A model generated the notes under the pieces. It did no database searches, was not told where the DNA came from, and saw nothing but the letters and a program-made list of their open reading frames with translations. Positions 1 to 7,061 of a DNA stretch of 48,940 nt are shown piece by piece. Source of the stretch: an uncultured Spirochaetales bacterium. GTDB taxonomy: Bacteria; Spirochaetota; Spirochaetia; Sphaerochaetales; Sphaerochaetaceae. Made by a program: the position numbers and the translations under genes. How positions within the stretch are numbered: position 1 is the stretch's first letter; each line of letters begins with the position of its first letter. The stretch spans positions 1 to 48,940 of the forward strand of contig CASEGX010000003.1 of assembly GCA_949287505.1 (NCBI GenBank), written 5' to 3'.

Positions 1-18
1 ATCTCTTCCATTATCTCT

Positions 19-104
19 GGAGAGGTGTCCGAGTGGTCGAAGGTGCACGATTGGAAGTCGTGTATGGTCGAAAGCCATCGGGGGTTCGAATCCCCCCCTC
101 TCCG
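19..104 (+). tRNA. tRNA-Ser, anticodon GGA
   Basis: Full cloverleaf with a long variable arm, as expected for class II serine tRNA. The 5' acceptor strand GGAGAGG (19-25) pairs with CCTCTCC (97-103), and G104 is the discriminator base. The anticodon stem CACGA/TCGTG encloses the loop TTGGAAG with anticodon GGA, which reads UCC/UCU. The T arm GGGGG-TTCGAAT-CCCCC is perfect. CCA is not encoded. It lies 5 bases before the SRP RNA, a common pairing in bacteria. Confidence 0.97.
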
Positions 105-109
105 TTTTT

Positions 110-210
110 CAGCAGCAGATACTTGGCTATGTACGCCGCCCAACCCCGTCAGGGCAGGGATGCAGCAGCGGTAAGCGGAATGTGCATGAGACCAGGACCA
201 TTTGCTGCTG
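110..210 (+). ncRNA. ffs: Small bacterial signal recognition particle RNA (4.5S type)
   Basis: This is the RNA scaffold that binds Ffh for co-translational membrane targeting. The Ffh-binding helix 8 is recognisable: GTCAGG, then GCA-GGGA-TGC (a GNRA-type tetraloop), then AGCAGC, inside the wider CCCCGTCAGGG...AGCAGCGGTAAGC context. The ends close perfectly: CAGCAGCA (110-117) pairs with TGCTGCTG (203-210). TGG and GTAC on the left arm pair with GTGC and CCA on the right. The T-rich run right after the closing stem (TTTCTTTTC) could make that stem act as the terminator. The exact ends are inferred from pairing. Its place next to tRNA-Ser and near dnaX is typical. Confidence 0.88.
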
Positions 211-218
211 TTTCTTTT

Positions 219-245
219 CAAAAAAAAGCCCCTCACATTGAGGTG
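219..245 (-). terminator. Intrinsic terminator of the oleate hydratase gene
   Basis: Read on the minus strand, a CCTCA-ATG-TGAGG hairpin is followed by GGC and a run of about eight T. It lies 34 bases past the stop of the oleate hydratase gene. A competing longer pairing (CCCCT at 260-264 with AGGGG at 229-233) is also possible. Confidence 0.7.
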
Positions 246-278
246 AAAACTCAAACGCAAGGGGAAAAGGCAGGGCGC

Positions 279-2054
279 TTATATCGCGCCATAATGAACA
301 AGCAGCTTCTCTATATCTGTATTATGTATACGCTTCAGTGCCTCCTTCATTACAAGTCTTTCCTTGACAGGAAGATCCATCTCAGTAAGTTTCTTTCCAT
401 CGCGGAGAGAAACAGATGCCCGGACAAGATCCCTGACATCAAACGCGCTTGACCATACTTCAGGAACTCCGCGCTCCACTCCGAGAAGAGTATATACAGC
501 CTCCATTGCAGTTCTTATTGAGTACTCCGTCGTGAATATCGTATCGCGTTCTGTTTCAGCGAACTGTCCGATGAAAGCGAAATTCACGGCTCCATCAGGA
601 ACGACAAGCGGCCTGTCGCCAAGACGCCTTGGCATGAAGAATGCGGTTATGTACGGCATCATGCATGGAATCGTATTGCAGCTTTCCTCTGCAATTGCAG
701 GAATCTCCTTCTCTGGCACCCCTATGTGATACAACCATTCCATTGCAATTTCCTTTCCGGTGCAATCACACATCATCTTGTCTACGAAATCTCCCTTTAC
801 AAAGGGGAAAAGACCATATATCCATCCAACAAGTTCATTCTTTTTCTGTGTCCTGAACTGAGGCTGCCTGTTGAATGTCCAGCTGAGAAGCCACGATGAA
901 TCCTTTGCCGTAACGATTCCTCCGGTCACGACCTTCCCAGAATATGGATTTCTGCCGGTTATCTTCTCGATATATGGAACAACCTTGTCATCCTTGAGAG
1001 TAACTGTCGCACTCATCCATGTGGTCTTCTCAGGATCTGAACAGAATTTCTCCGGATGACCGAAATCATCAGACTGCATCGCAATTCTCTTCCAGAGATC
1101 CCATCCGCCTCCCTCTTTCAGTTCCGGACAGTAAGAAGCTGCACTGTCCTGACTTCCAAGGGTACTGTTCTCAACGCATCCCCCTGGTGTGATAAATAGA
1201 AGATCATCGTCCGTGAGATCTATCACCCCTCTTCCATCCTTTCCTGTCCATGATATTGATACAGCTCTCTTGATACCGTCTTTCACGGAGAAATGGACAT
1301 CTGTGACCTTTGTATCCGTGATGATGTCCACACCATGATTTCTTAGATACTCCTCGAGCGGAAGAATCATGGATTCATACTGGTTGTATTTCGTGAAACG
1401 AAGTGCTGAGAAGTCAGGAAGACCATCAACATGATGAATATAACGTCTGATGTAAATCTTCATCTCCAGTGCTGAATGCCAGTTCTCGAAGGCAAACATT
1501 GTGCGCCAATAAAGCCAGAAATTGCTTGAGAGGACATCGTCTGAGAAAACATCCTCAATAGTCTTGTCATAAAGCTCCTCATCGGGAGTGAAGAAAAGCC
1601 TCATGATCTCCATCTGTGCTTTATCAGAGAGAGCGAACTCTCCCCTGGTCTCTCCATCCTGCCCTCTTTTCTTTGTTGCTCGCATCAAAGAGTAGTTGGG
1701 ATCATCTTTGTTCAGGTAGTAATACTCATCGAGGACACTCAGCCCCTCTGTCTCTATCGATGGTATTGAGCGGTACAGGTCCCACATGCATTCGAAGTGA
1801 TTATCCATCTCCCTTCCGCCACGCATGACATATCCCAGCCCGTCATACATATAGCCATCACAGGCACCACCGAGGATGGAATCCTTCTCGATGATGTGAA
1901 CCCTGCCTCCATCGAGATAGGCATCGCGGACAAGAAAAGCCGCAGCTGACAACGCAGCAAGTCCTGATCCGATTATATATGCAGATTTATTTTCTGCATC
2001 CTCTCTCTTTCTAGGCTTAACGAACGCCTCATAGTTTCCACTGGAATGATACAT
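279..2054 (-). CDS. ohyA: Oleate hydratase (myosin-cross-reactive antigen family)
   Basis: A 591-residue flavoprotein of the usual family length. The family hydrates the cis-9 double bond of oleate and other unsaturated fatty acids to 10-hydroxy fatty acids (EC 4.2.1.53), using FAD structurally, and protects bacteria from free fatty acids. Visible marks are the FAD-binding loop GSGLAALSAAAFLVRD near residue 29, an acidic residue at the end of the second strand (IIEKD), GGACDG, and the highly conserved YVMRGGREMDNHFECMWDLY block. ATG follows AGGAGGAAG at good distance. A TetR-type regulator lies just upstream on the same strand, with an inverted repeat between them. The pair sits between ffs and dnaX, which are usually close together, so it may be an inserted module. 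The family assignment is secure; the substrate is inferred. Confidence 0.93.
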   Translation of the reverse strand: MYHSSGNYEAFVKPRKREDAENKSAYIIGSGLAALSAAAFLVRDAYLDGGRVHIIEKDSILGGACDGYMYDGLGYVMRGGREMDNHFECMWDLYRSIPSIETEGLSVLDEYYYLNKDDPNYSLMRATKKRGQDGETRGEFALSDKAQMEIMRLFFTPDEELYDKTIEDVFSDDVLSSNFWLYWRTMFAFENWHSALEMKIYIRRYIHHVDGLPDFSALRFTKYNQYESMILPLEEYLRNHGVDIITDTKVTDVHFSVKDGIKRAVSISWTGKDGRGVIDLTDDDLLFITPGGCVENSTLGSQDSAASYCPELKEGGGWDLWKRIAMQSDDFGHPEKFCSDPEKTTWMSATVTLKDDKVVPYIEKITGRNPYSGKVVTGGIVTAKDSSWLLSWTFNRQPQFRTQKKNELVGWIYGLFPFVKGDFVDKMMCDCTGKEIAMEWLYHIGVPEKEIPAIAEESCNTIPCMMPYITAFFMPRRLGDRPLVVPDGAVNFAFIGQFAETERDTIFTTEYSIRTAMEAVYTLLGVERGVPEVWSSAFDVRDLVRASVSLRDGKKLTEMDLPVKERLVMKEALKRIHNTDIEKLLVHYGAI

Positions 2055-2103
2055 TTATCTTCCTCCTGCTACGAACATAACGAGAGGAAAGGAAAGCGCG
2101 TAT

Positions 2104-2125
2104 TTACAATATCTTGGGTTTGTAA
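2104..2125. promoter_or_regulatory. Inverted repeat, possible TetR operator upstream of ohyA
   Basis: TTACAA and TTGTAA are separated by 10 bases in the 88-base gap between the regulator and ohyA. Size and place suit a TetR-family operator, but no footprint or second copy is visible, so this is a guess. The minus-strand TTACAA could also serve as a -35 element. Confidence 0.35.
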
Positions 2126-2142
2126 GGATTTCTTTCAGATGC

Positions 2143-2703
2143 TTATAGGTGTAAGGAGGAAAAGGACTTCAGGGCATTGTCAAAAGCACCGTCCATCACG
2201 CACTCAATACGTTTCATTATATCCTCGGGCTTCTCTCTCAGGCCGCTTTCGACCCAATCAAGCATGATTCCTATAAACGCGTATGAATAGAAACTGGCTA
2301 TGAAGAAGCAATCATCACTGAGGTGCACAGCCCTGGTATTCTCCTTCAGCACAGATGAGATAAGCTCGACAACCGGGCCTCTGAGTATTCTCTCAAGCTG
2401 TTCCCTGGACATGGAGCTATATGCGTTATGAACGAGGGCATAATCCTCTCCGACTGCATGGAAGATGGAGAGAAATCCCTCCTGCCAGGTATCATATGTC
2501 TTGCGTCCTGATAGTATTTTTGTGATATCCGAAGAGATGATCCATCCTATCAGATCATATATATCATGAAAATGGTAATAGAATGTCATCCTGCTTATAC
2601 CGCACTCTGAGGCAATATCCATCACGGTAATGTGCGAAAGGGGCTTCTCCGAAAGCAGCTTCTTAAGGGAGGCAGCAATTGCTTTTCGTGTCAGATCATT
2701 CAT
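2143..2703 (-). CDS. TetR/AcrR-family transcriptional regulator
   Basis: A 187-residue protein with an N-terminal helix-turn-helix: ITVMDIASECGISRMTFYYHF around residues 25-45, ending in the typical TFYYHF recognition helix and followed by DIYDLI. The C-terminal half resembles the DhaS-type ligand domain (several aromatic and hydrophobic helices), but no ligand can be named. The frame opens further upstream, yet the ATG at 2703 starts a normal TetR N-terminus (MNDLTRKAIAASLKKL). A TAATAT hexamer ends 7 bases before it and there is no clear Shine-Dalgarno sequence, so the transcript may be leaderless. It is followed by ohyA on the same strand, 88 bases on. Control of ohyA, perhaps in answer to fatty acids, is the simplest inference. 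Confidence 0.85.
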   Translation of the reverse strand: MNDLTRKAIAASLKKLLSEKPLSHITVMDIASECGISRMTFYYHFHDIYDLIGWIISSDITKILSGRKTYDTWQEGFLSIFHAVGEDYALVHNAYSSMSREQLERILRGPVVELISSVLKENTRAVHLSDDCFFIASFYSYAFIGIMLDWVESGLREKPEDIMKRIECVMDGAFDNALKSFSSLHL

Positions 2704-2734
2704 ATTCTCAATATTAACATATGCCCTTATGCAA

Positions 2735-2763
2735 GGGACAACATCGTACAATCATGCTATAAT
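2735..2763 (+). promoter_or_regulatory. Promoter of dnaX-ybaB-recR
   Basis: GGGACA (-35, four of six consensus bases) and a perfect TATAAT (-10) are 17 bases apart. Transcription would start near 2770, just before the GGAGG ribosome site of dnaX. It is divergent from the TetR gene. Confidence 0.65.
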
Positions 2764-2780
2764 CACCGAGCGGAGGAACA

Positions 2781-4520
2781 ATGGCAGCATCCTATGAAGT
2801 AACAGCTACAAGAAAGAGACCCCAGGACTTTGACCGTCTGGTTGGTCAGGATTTCGTTGTCTCCACGCTTGAGAATGCAATAAAGGAAAACAGGATCGCA
2901 CATGCCTATCTTTTCTCAGGCCCACGCGGCGTCGGGAAAACCAGTTCTGCAAGGCTCCTTGCAAAAGCTCTCAACTGCGAGAAGGGCCCTACCCCACATC
3001 CGTGCGGAGAATGTGATTCCTGCCGTTCCATAGCCCAAGGCAAAGCTGTCGATGTCATAGAAATAGATGGTGCATCAAACACGAGCGTCAATGATATAAG
3101 GGCAATCAAGGAAGAGGTGATGTACCCACCGCAGACCTCACGTTACAAGATATACATAATCGATGAGGTCCATATGCTCTCGACTTCAGCTTTCAATGCA
3201 CTGCTGAAGACCATTGAGGAGCCACCTGAGTACATCATATTCATCTTCGCCACTACAGAGCTGCAGAAGGTTCCTGCTACAATCCGCTCAAGATGCCAGC
3301 AATTCAGATTCAACCTGATCGGGCAGGATCTCATCATCGGATGCCTGAAAAGCGCTGCAGAGGACCTGGACATTGAGGCAGACGAGGATGCGCTTTTCTG
3401 GATAGCACGGGAATCCACAGGCTCCATGAGGGATGCCTACACTCTCTTTGACCAGGTTGCCGCATTCTCAGGAAAACATATAACACTGCAGAAGATACGA
3501 GAGAAACTGTCCATTGCAGGCTTCGCAGCCATTTCAGATATCGCAAGAGCTGCATTGACAGGAAATACGGAGAAAGCACTCTCTTCCCTCTCGACGCTTT
3601 TTGATTCAGGAGTCTCGGCAGACCAGATCATCAAGGATTCTGCGGAATTCTTCAGGACCCTCATGCTCTACAAAGCCGGAATAAGGCGCCCGGAAATCCT
3701 CGGCTCTGCTCTTTCAGATATCCCGGAGGACATCATCAGCATGCTTTCAGATGAGCAGATAGAGGCAGCGCTGAAAGCTTTCCTGAATCTTTACAGAGAC
3801 GTCCGCTACTCGCTCTCCCCACGGTTTGAGATAGAACTGATGGTTCTGCGCCTCTCTTCCCTTCCTTCTCTTGTGTCTCCCTCTTCCCTTGTCAGGAAAC
3901 TCGAGGACATGAAGAAAGGCATCGCAGAGGGAAGCATAGTCGTAACGGCACCAAGAAAAACAGTTACCGTAACAGCCCGGAATGCTGACGATGTCAGAAA
4001 GGAAACAGCTTTTACGGAGAAAAAGGAAGAGGCTCCCTCTGAAGAGAAAGAGGACGAAGGAGAGACAGAAGATATTGAAAAAGAGAAGCCCTTTACTCTA
4101 ACGCTCAAGGATCTTCCGGCCATACAGGAAGCCTTGAGAAAAATGGGAAAGTCGATTGCGGCAAGATACATCACTTCTGTAGAGAAAATAGAAGAGAATG
4201 ATGGGGTCATAACTTTCCATCTCTCAAAGGCCCTGGCATACAACAGCCTCAAGAATGATGAGAAAAGCATCTCAGCTGCCATAGCATCCGCATTCGGAGA
4301 GAGCATCGCAATCAAACTGAAGCTAGAGGAAAAGGAAAATTCAGACTCCGCCTTCTCCCCCCAGATGAAGGAATTGAAATCCTTTTTCGGAGGAAACCTT
4401 ATAAAAACCAAAGAAGACGAAGACAGTAAGGAGATAGTAGAGAATCATGCCACTGAACATGAACCCGTTCGAACTGATGAAAACTATGGGCTCGATTCAG
4501 AGCCAGATGAAGACAATTAA
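2781..4520 (+). CDS. dnaX: DNA polymerase III subunits gamma/tau
   Basis: The clamp-loader ATPase that loads the beta clamp and, through tau, couples polymerase cores to the helicase. In 579 residues the AAA+ module is clear: SGPRGVGKTSSARLLAKAL (Walker A), zinc cysteines around C-GECDSCRSI, the conserved GASNTSVNDIR, YIIDEVHMLS (Walker B) and TIEEPPEYIIFIFATTE with SRC as sensor/arginine-finger region. A Glu/Lys-rich linker near residues 410-440 precedes a C-terminal domain. ATG follows GGAGGAACA. Its 3' end overlaps ybaB by 74 bases in another frame, unusually long for this gene pair. The first gene of the dnaX-ybaB-recR operon. Confidence 0.97.
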   Translation: MAASYEVTATRKRPQDFDRLVGQDFVVSTLENAIKENRIAHAYLFSGPRGVGKTSSARLLAKALNCEKGPTPHPCGECDSCRSIAQGKAVDVIEIDGASNTSVNDIRAIKEEVMYPPQTSRYKIYIIDEVHMLSTSAFNALLKTIEEPPEYIIFIFATTELQKVPATIRSRCQQFRFNLIGQDLIIGCLKSAAEDLDIEADEDALFWIARESTGSMRDAYTLFDQVAAFSGKHITLQKIREKLSIAGFAAISDIARAALTGNTEKALSSLSTLFDSGVSADQIIKDSAEFFRTLMLYKAGIRRPEILGSALSDIPEDIISMLSDEQIEAALKAFLNLYRDVRYSLSPRFEIELMVLRLSSLPSLVSPSSLVRKLEDMKKGIAEGSIVVTAPRKTVTVTARNADDVRKETAFTEKKEEAPSEEKEDEGETEDIEKEKPFTLTLKDLPAIQEALRKMGKSIAARYITSVEKIEENDGVITFHLSKALAYNSLKNDEKSISAAIASAFGESIAIKLKLEEKENSDSAFSPQMKELKSFFGGNLIKTKEDEDSKEIVENHATEHEPVRTDENYGLDSEPDEDN

Positions 4521-4761
4521 AGAGGAAATCGGAAAGATAACAGCAACAGGCTCTGCTGGAGCCGGACTTGTCGAAGCTACGGTGAATGGAGAATTCAACG
4601 TGCAGAGGATAACGATTTCCGATAGTGCAATGGCAATGAACGACAAAGGCGCAATCGAAGTCCTTGTCGCCTCCGCAGTCAATGATGCAATTGCAAAAGT
4701 GAAAGAAGCTACAGAAGCGAAGTCCAGAGATATACTGCAGAACATCGAGAGGCATTCCTGA
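4447..4761 (+). CDS. ybaB: YbaB/EbfC-family nucleoid-associated protein
   Basis: A 104-residue DNA-binding protein of normal family length; family members form tweezer-like dimers that coat the nucleoid. Marks are MNPFELMKTMGSIQSQMK at the N-terminus, the TVNGEFNVQRITIS core and LVASAVNDAIAKVKE. The ATG at 4447 lies within dnaX; AAGGAG (4428-4433) is 13 bases upstream and a closer GAG is also present. The second ATG (4459, MNPFEL) is an alternative start that would shorten the overlap. It ends in TGATG, sharing one base with recR, so translational coupling is likely. The dnaX-ybaB-recR order is one of the most conserved in bacteria. Confidence 0.93.
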   Translation: MPLNMNPFELMKTMGSIQSQMKTIKEEIGKITATGSAGAGLVEATVNGEFNVQRITISDSAMAMNDKGAIEVLVASAVNDAIAKVKEATEAKSRDILQNIERHS

Positions 4762-5348
4762 TGGAGGCACTTGAAGAGCTGCAGGCTCTTATAAAGAAAC
4801 TTCCCGGCATGGGGGAAAAATCCGCTATGCGCCTTTCCTACCATCTGATCAAAACGGATGACAGCTATAACAAGGCTCTGGGAAACGCAATCGCAACAAT
4901 CAGGGAAAAGATACATCCATGTCCCATCTGCGGCTGCTATACAGAACATGATATCTGCTCATACTGCTCAGATGCCGGCAGAGACAGGACGCTTCTCTGC
5001 ATCGTCGAGGAGCCACAGGATGTTCTGACAATAGCATCATCGGGAGCATATAACGGGCTTTTCCATGTGCTCGGAGGCGCGATCAACCCTCTTGGAGGAG
5101 TCGGCCCTGACTCACTCTCCTTTCCAGAGCTGATGAAAAGAATCAACGAAGGAGAGTTCAAGGAGGTCATTATCGCGACAAACCCAACGGAAGAAGGCGA
5201 CACGACCGCGCTCTACATCAAGCACATGCTGAAAGACAGGGACATATCACTTTCGCGCCTTGCTTCCGGCCTTCCTATAGGAGGAGATCTTGGTTATGCG
5301 GACAAGCTTACGCTTATGAGATCCCTTAAAGGACGAATAAGAATCTGA
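4761..5348 (+). CDS. recR: Recombination mediator protein RecR
   Basis: A 195-residue protein of the RecFOR gap-repair pathway that helps load RecA on SSB-coated single-stranded DNA. Domains in order: helix-hairpin-helix (KLPGMGEKSAMRLSYHL), C4 zinc finger (CPICGCYTEHDICSYC, about 54-69), Toprim (LCIVEEPQDVLTI) with the conserved LGGAINPLGGVGPDSL, and the end motif ASGLPIGGDLGYAD. It starts one base into the ybaB stop codon. Its last 102 bases are antisense to the 3' end of the oppositely oriented permease gene. recF is also in this window (28961). Confidence 0.97.
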   Translation: MEALEELQALIKKLPGMGEKSAMRLSYHLIKTDDSYNKALGNAIATIREKIHPCPICGCYTEHDICSYCSDAGRDRTLLCIVEEPQDVLTIASSGAYNGLFHVLGGAINPLGGVGPDSLSFPELMKRINEGEFKEVIIATNPTEEGDTTALYIKHMLKDRDISLSRLASGLPIGGDLGYADKLTLMRSLKGRIRI

Positions 5349-6092
5349 GAAAGAGAAGGCTATGAGCTCCAGGGCAATTCCAAGAAGAAGGAGGATCATA
5401 GCCGGAAAGAATACCATCCATGGCGCAGAGAGCATCACAGGACGCGCTTCCGAGAGGATTGCCCCCAGAGACGGAAGCGGCACTTCCACCCCACATCCGA
5501 GATATGAAAGCGTCGACTCGGCGATGACTGCAGACAGGAACACCGACACTCCCTGGAATGCAAGATAAGGAAGTACATGAGGAAGGATAATACGGAAGAA
5601 AATCCTGCTCCTCCTTGCGCCAATGCTCCTCTCCGCTTCCACAAACCCCTCATTCAGCAGGGCAGATGTACAGAAATATGATGTCCTTGATACATCTGCT
5701 ATATGCGATAGTGATATCGCAACGGCAAGACGTATGATGCCAGGCCCCGCAACAGAGGCAAAGAAGAGCGCGAGGACGATTGACGGAACGGCTTTCAGAG
5801 AATCGGAGATGGATAGAAGAATCTCCTTCGGAAAGCTGGGAAGTGTATACAGGAAAGAGAGAACAACCCCTGCCAGAACCGAAATGAATGCTGTCAGGGA
5901 TGCCACATACAAGGACACTCCAAGACCTCCTGCAGTACGTTCAAGAAGACTGCGTCCCAATGTATCAGTTCCAAAAGGCTCTCCACCGGAGGGAGGAAGC
6001 AGACGCGATGCCGTATCAATATCTCCAGAACCTCCGAAGAACAAGGCAAAGAATAGAAGAAACAGAAGAATCAAAAGCCCTATCCGTCTCAT
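5247..6092 (-). CDS. Peptide-type ABC importer permease (DppC/OppC-like)
   Basis: A 281-residue inner-membrane subunit of an oligopeptide/nickel-class importer. It shows the family start (one N-terminal membrane helix, then PFGTDTLGRSLLERTAGG) and the EAA loop ERSIGARRSRIFFRIILPHVLP that contacts the ATPase. About six membrane helices are apparent. Its ATG overlaps the stop of the partner permease by four bases (ATGA), so the two are translated together. The last 34 residues form a basic tail (SHKRKLVRITKISSYRK) after the final helix and are encoded antisense to recR. The family normally ends soon after the last helix, so the tail is odd. Confidence 0.9.
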   Translation of the reverse strand: MRRIGLLILLFLLFFALFFGGSGDIDTASRLLPPSGGEPFGTDTLGRSLLERTAGGLGVSLYVASLTAFISVLAGVVLSFLYTLPSFPKEILLSISDSLKAVPSIVLALFFASVAGPGIIRLAVAISLSHIADVSRTSYFCTSALLNEGFVEAERSIGARRSRIFFRIILPHVLPYLAFQGVSVFLSAVIAESTLSYLGCGVEVPLPSLGAILSEARPVMLSAPWMVFFPAMILLLLGIALELIAFSFSDSYSSFKGSHKRKLVRITKISSYRKAGSKARK

Positions 6093-7027
6093 GCTCCCCT
6101 CCTGTTTCTCGGATCAAGCTGATCTGAAATGATTTCGGCAATGACAGAGGAAAGCGACACAAAAAGAGCGATGAGCATCATGAGAATACCCGCAAGCGTT
6201 ACATCTCGGCTGAGAGCGGCATTCACAAGAAGAGAACCAAAACCTGGAATGGCAAAGATGGATTCCACTGCAGCAGAACCTCCAAGAAAGGCTGCAGTGG
6301 ATTGTCCTATGAGCGTGACAAGAATCGGCAGTGACGGTTTTGTAGCACTGAATAGCGCAATCTTTCTTTCCCTGAATCCTAAAGCTCTGTACGTACGGGA
6401 GAAAGATTTACCCATATTATCCCGGAGCGCTTTACGATACATAAGGATAAGAAGGGAAGAATGAAGAAGAGCAAGAGAAAGGGATGGAAGGAACAATGAG
6501 CGAAGATGCAGAAAAAAGCCATCTGATACCGGGACGTATCCAGCAACAGGAAAGAAATGGAAAGAGACAGCGAACACAAGGACAAGGAATATGGCAGTCA
6601 TGAACACAGGAGATGAAGACACGATAACGGCGTAAGCTGTCACCACAGAGCTCCTCAATGTCTTTTCTTTAAGCGTAAGATACGAAAGAGGTATGGCAAT
6701 GATAAGCGCAAGAACAAGAGCCATAAGAGATACAGAAAGCGTTACCGGAATACGATCTGCTATGATCCCGGCTATTTCCATCCCACCTGCTGTACGCCCC
6801 CAGTCTCCAGAGAGAAAGGAGAAAAGAAAGGAGAAATAGCGTATGAAAAAAGGCCTGTTGATTCCTGCGCTCTCCCTGTACGCTGCTATCTCATCCTGAG
6901 TGGCATCCTCAGAAAGAATGAATGATGAGGTGTCTCCTGATGAAAACGCTATGCATGAGAACACAAGGAAAGAGACGACAAGCATCGTCAGATGGACAGT
7001 AAGCAATCGTCTCCATATTCTTTCCAT
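6089..7027 (-). CDS. Peptide-type ABC importer permease (DppB/OppB-like)
   Basis: A 312-residue membrane protein. The N-terminal helix, the extracellular segment with INRPFFIRYFSFL, and the EAA loop (YRALGFRERKIALFSATKPSLP) followed by AVESIFAIPGFGSLLVNAALSRD match the DppB family. About six membrane helices are visible. It lies between the binding protein (34-base gap) and DppC (4-base overlap). No Shine-Dalgarno sequence precedes the ATG; a TATAAT ends 8 bases upstream, so a separate, near-leaderless start is possible besides coupling to the upstream gene. No ATPase gene follows, so the importer must borrow ATPases encoded elsewhere. Confidence 0.9.
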   Translation of the reverse strand: MERIWRRLLTVHLTMLVVSFLVFSCIAFSSGDTSSFILSEDATQDEIAAYRESAGINRPFFIRYFSFLFSFLSGDWGRTAGGMEIAGIIADRIPVTLSVSLMALVLALIIAIPLSYLTLKEKTLRSSVVTAYAVIVSSSPVFMTAIFLVLVFAVSFHFFPVAGYVPVSDGFFLHLRSLFLPSLSLALLHSSLLILMYRKALRDNMGKSFSRTYRALGFRERKIALFSATKPSLPILVTLIGQSTAAFLGGSAAVESIFAIPGFGSLLVNAALSRDVTLAGILMMLIALFVSLSSVIAEIISDQLDPRNRRGA

Positions 7028-7061
7028 TGTCTGGGATTATATACATTCATTGCCCGCTTGG

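Noticed and set aside
33..452. Plus-strand reading frame of 139 codons at the left edge
   Set aside because: It runs through tRNA-Ser, the SRP RNA and the antisense of ohyA; no ribosome site or protein-like composition.
4016..4026. GAAAAAG stretch in dnaX as a tau/gamma frameshift site
   Set aside because: It is G AAA AAG rather than A AAA AAG, and no strong stem-loop or early alternative stop was noticed just after it.
3806..4411. 201-codon frame antisense to dnaX, very rich in Ser and Phe
   Set aside because: It mirrors the Glu/Lys-rich linker of dnaX on the other strand; no ribosome site and no known motif.
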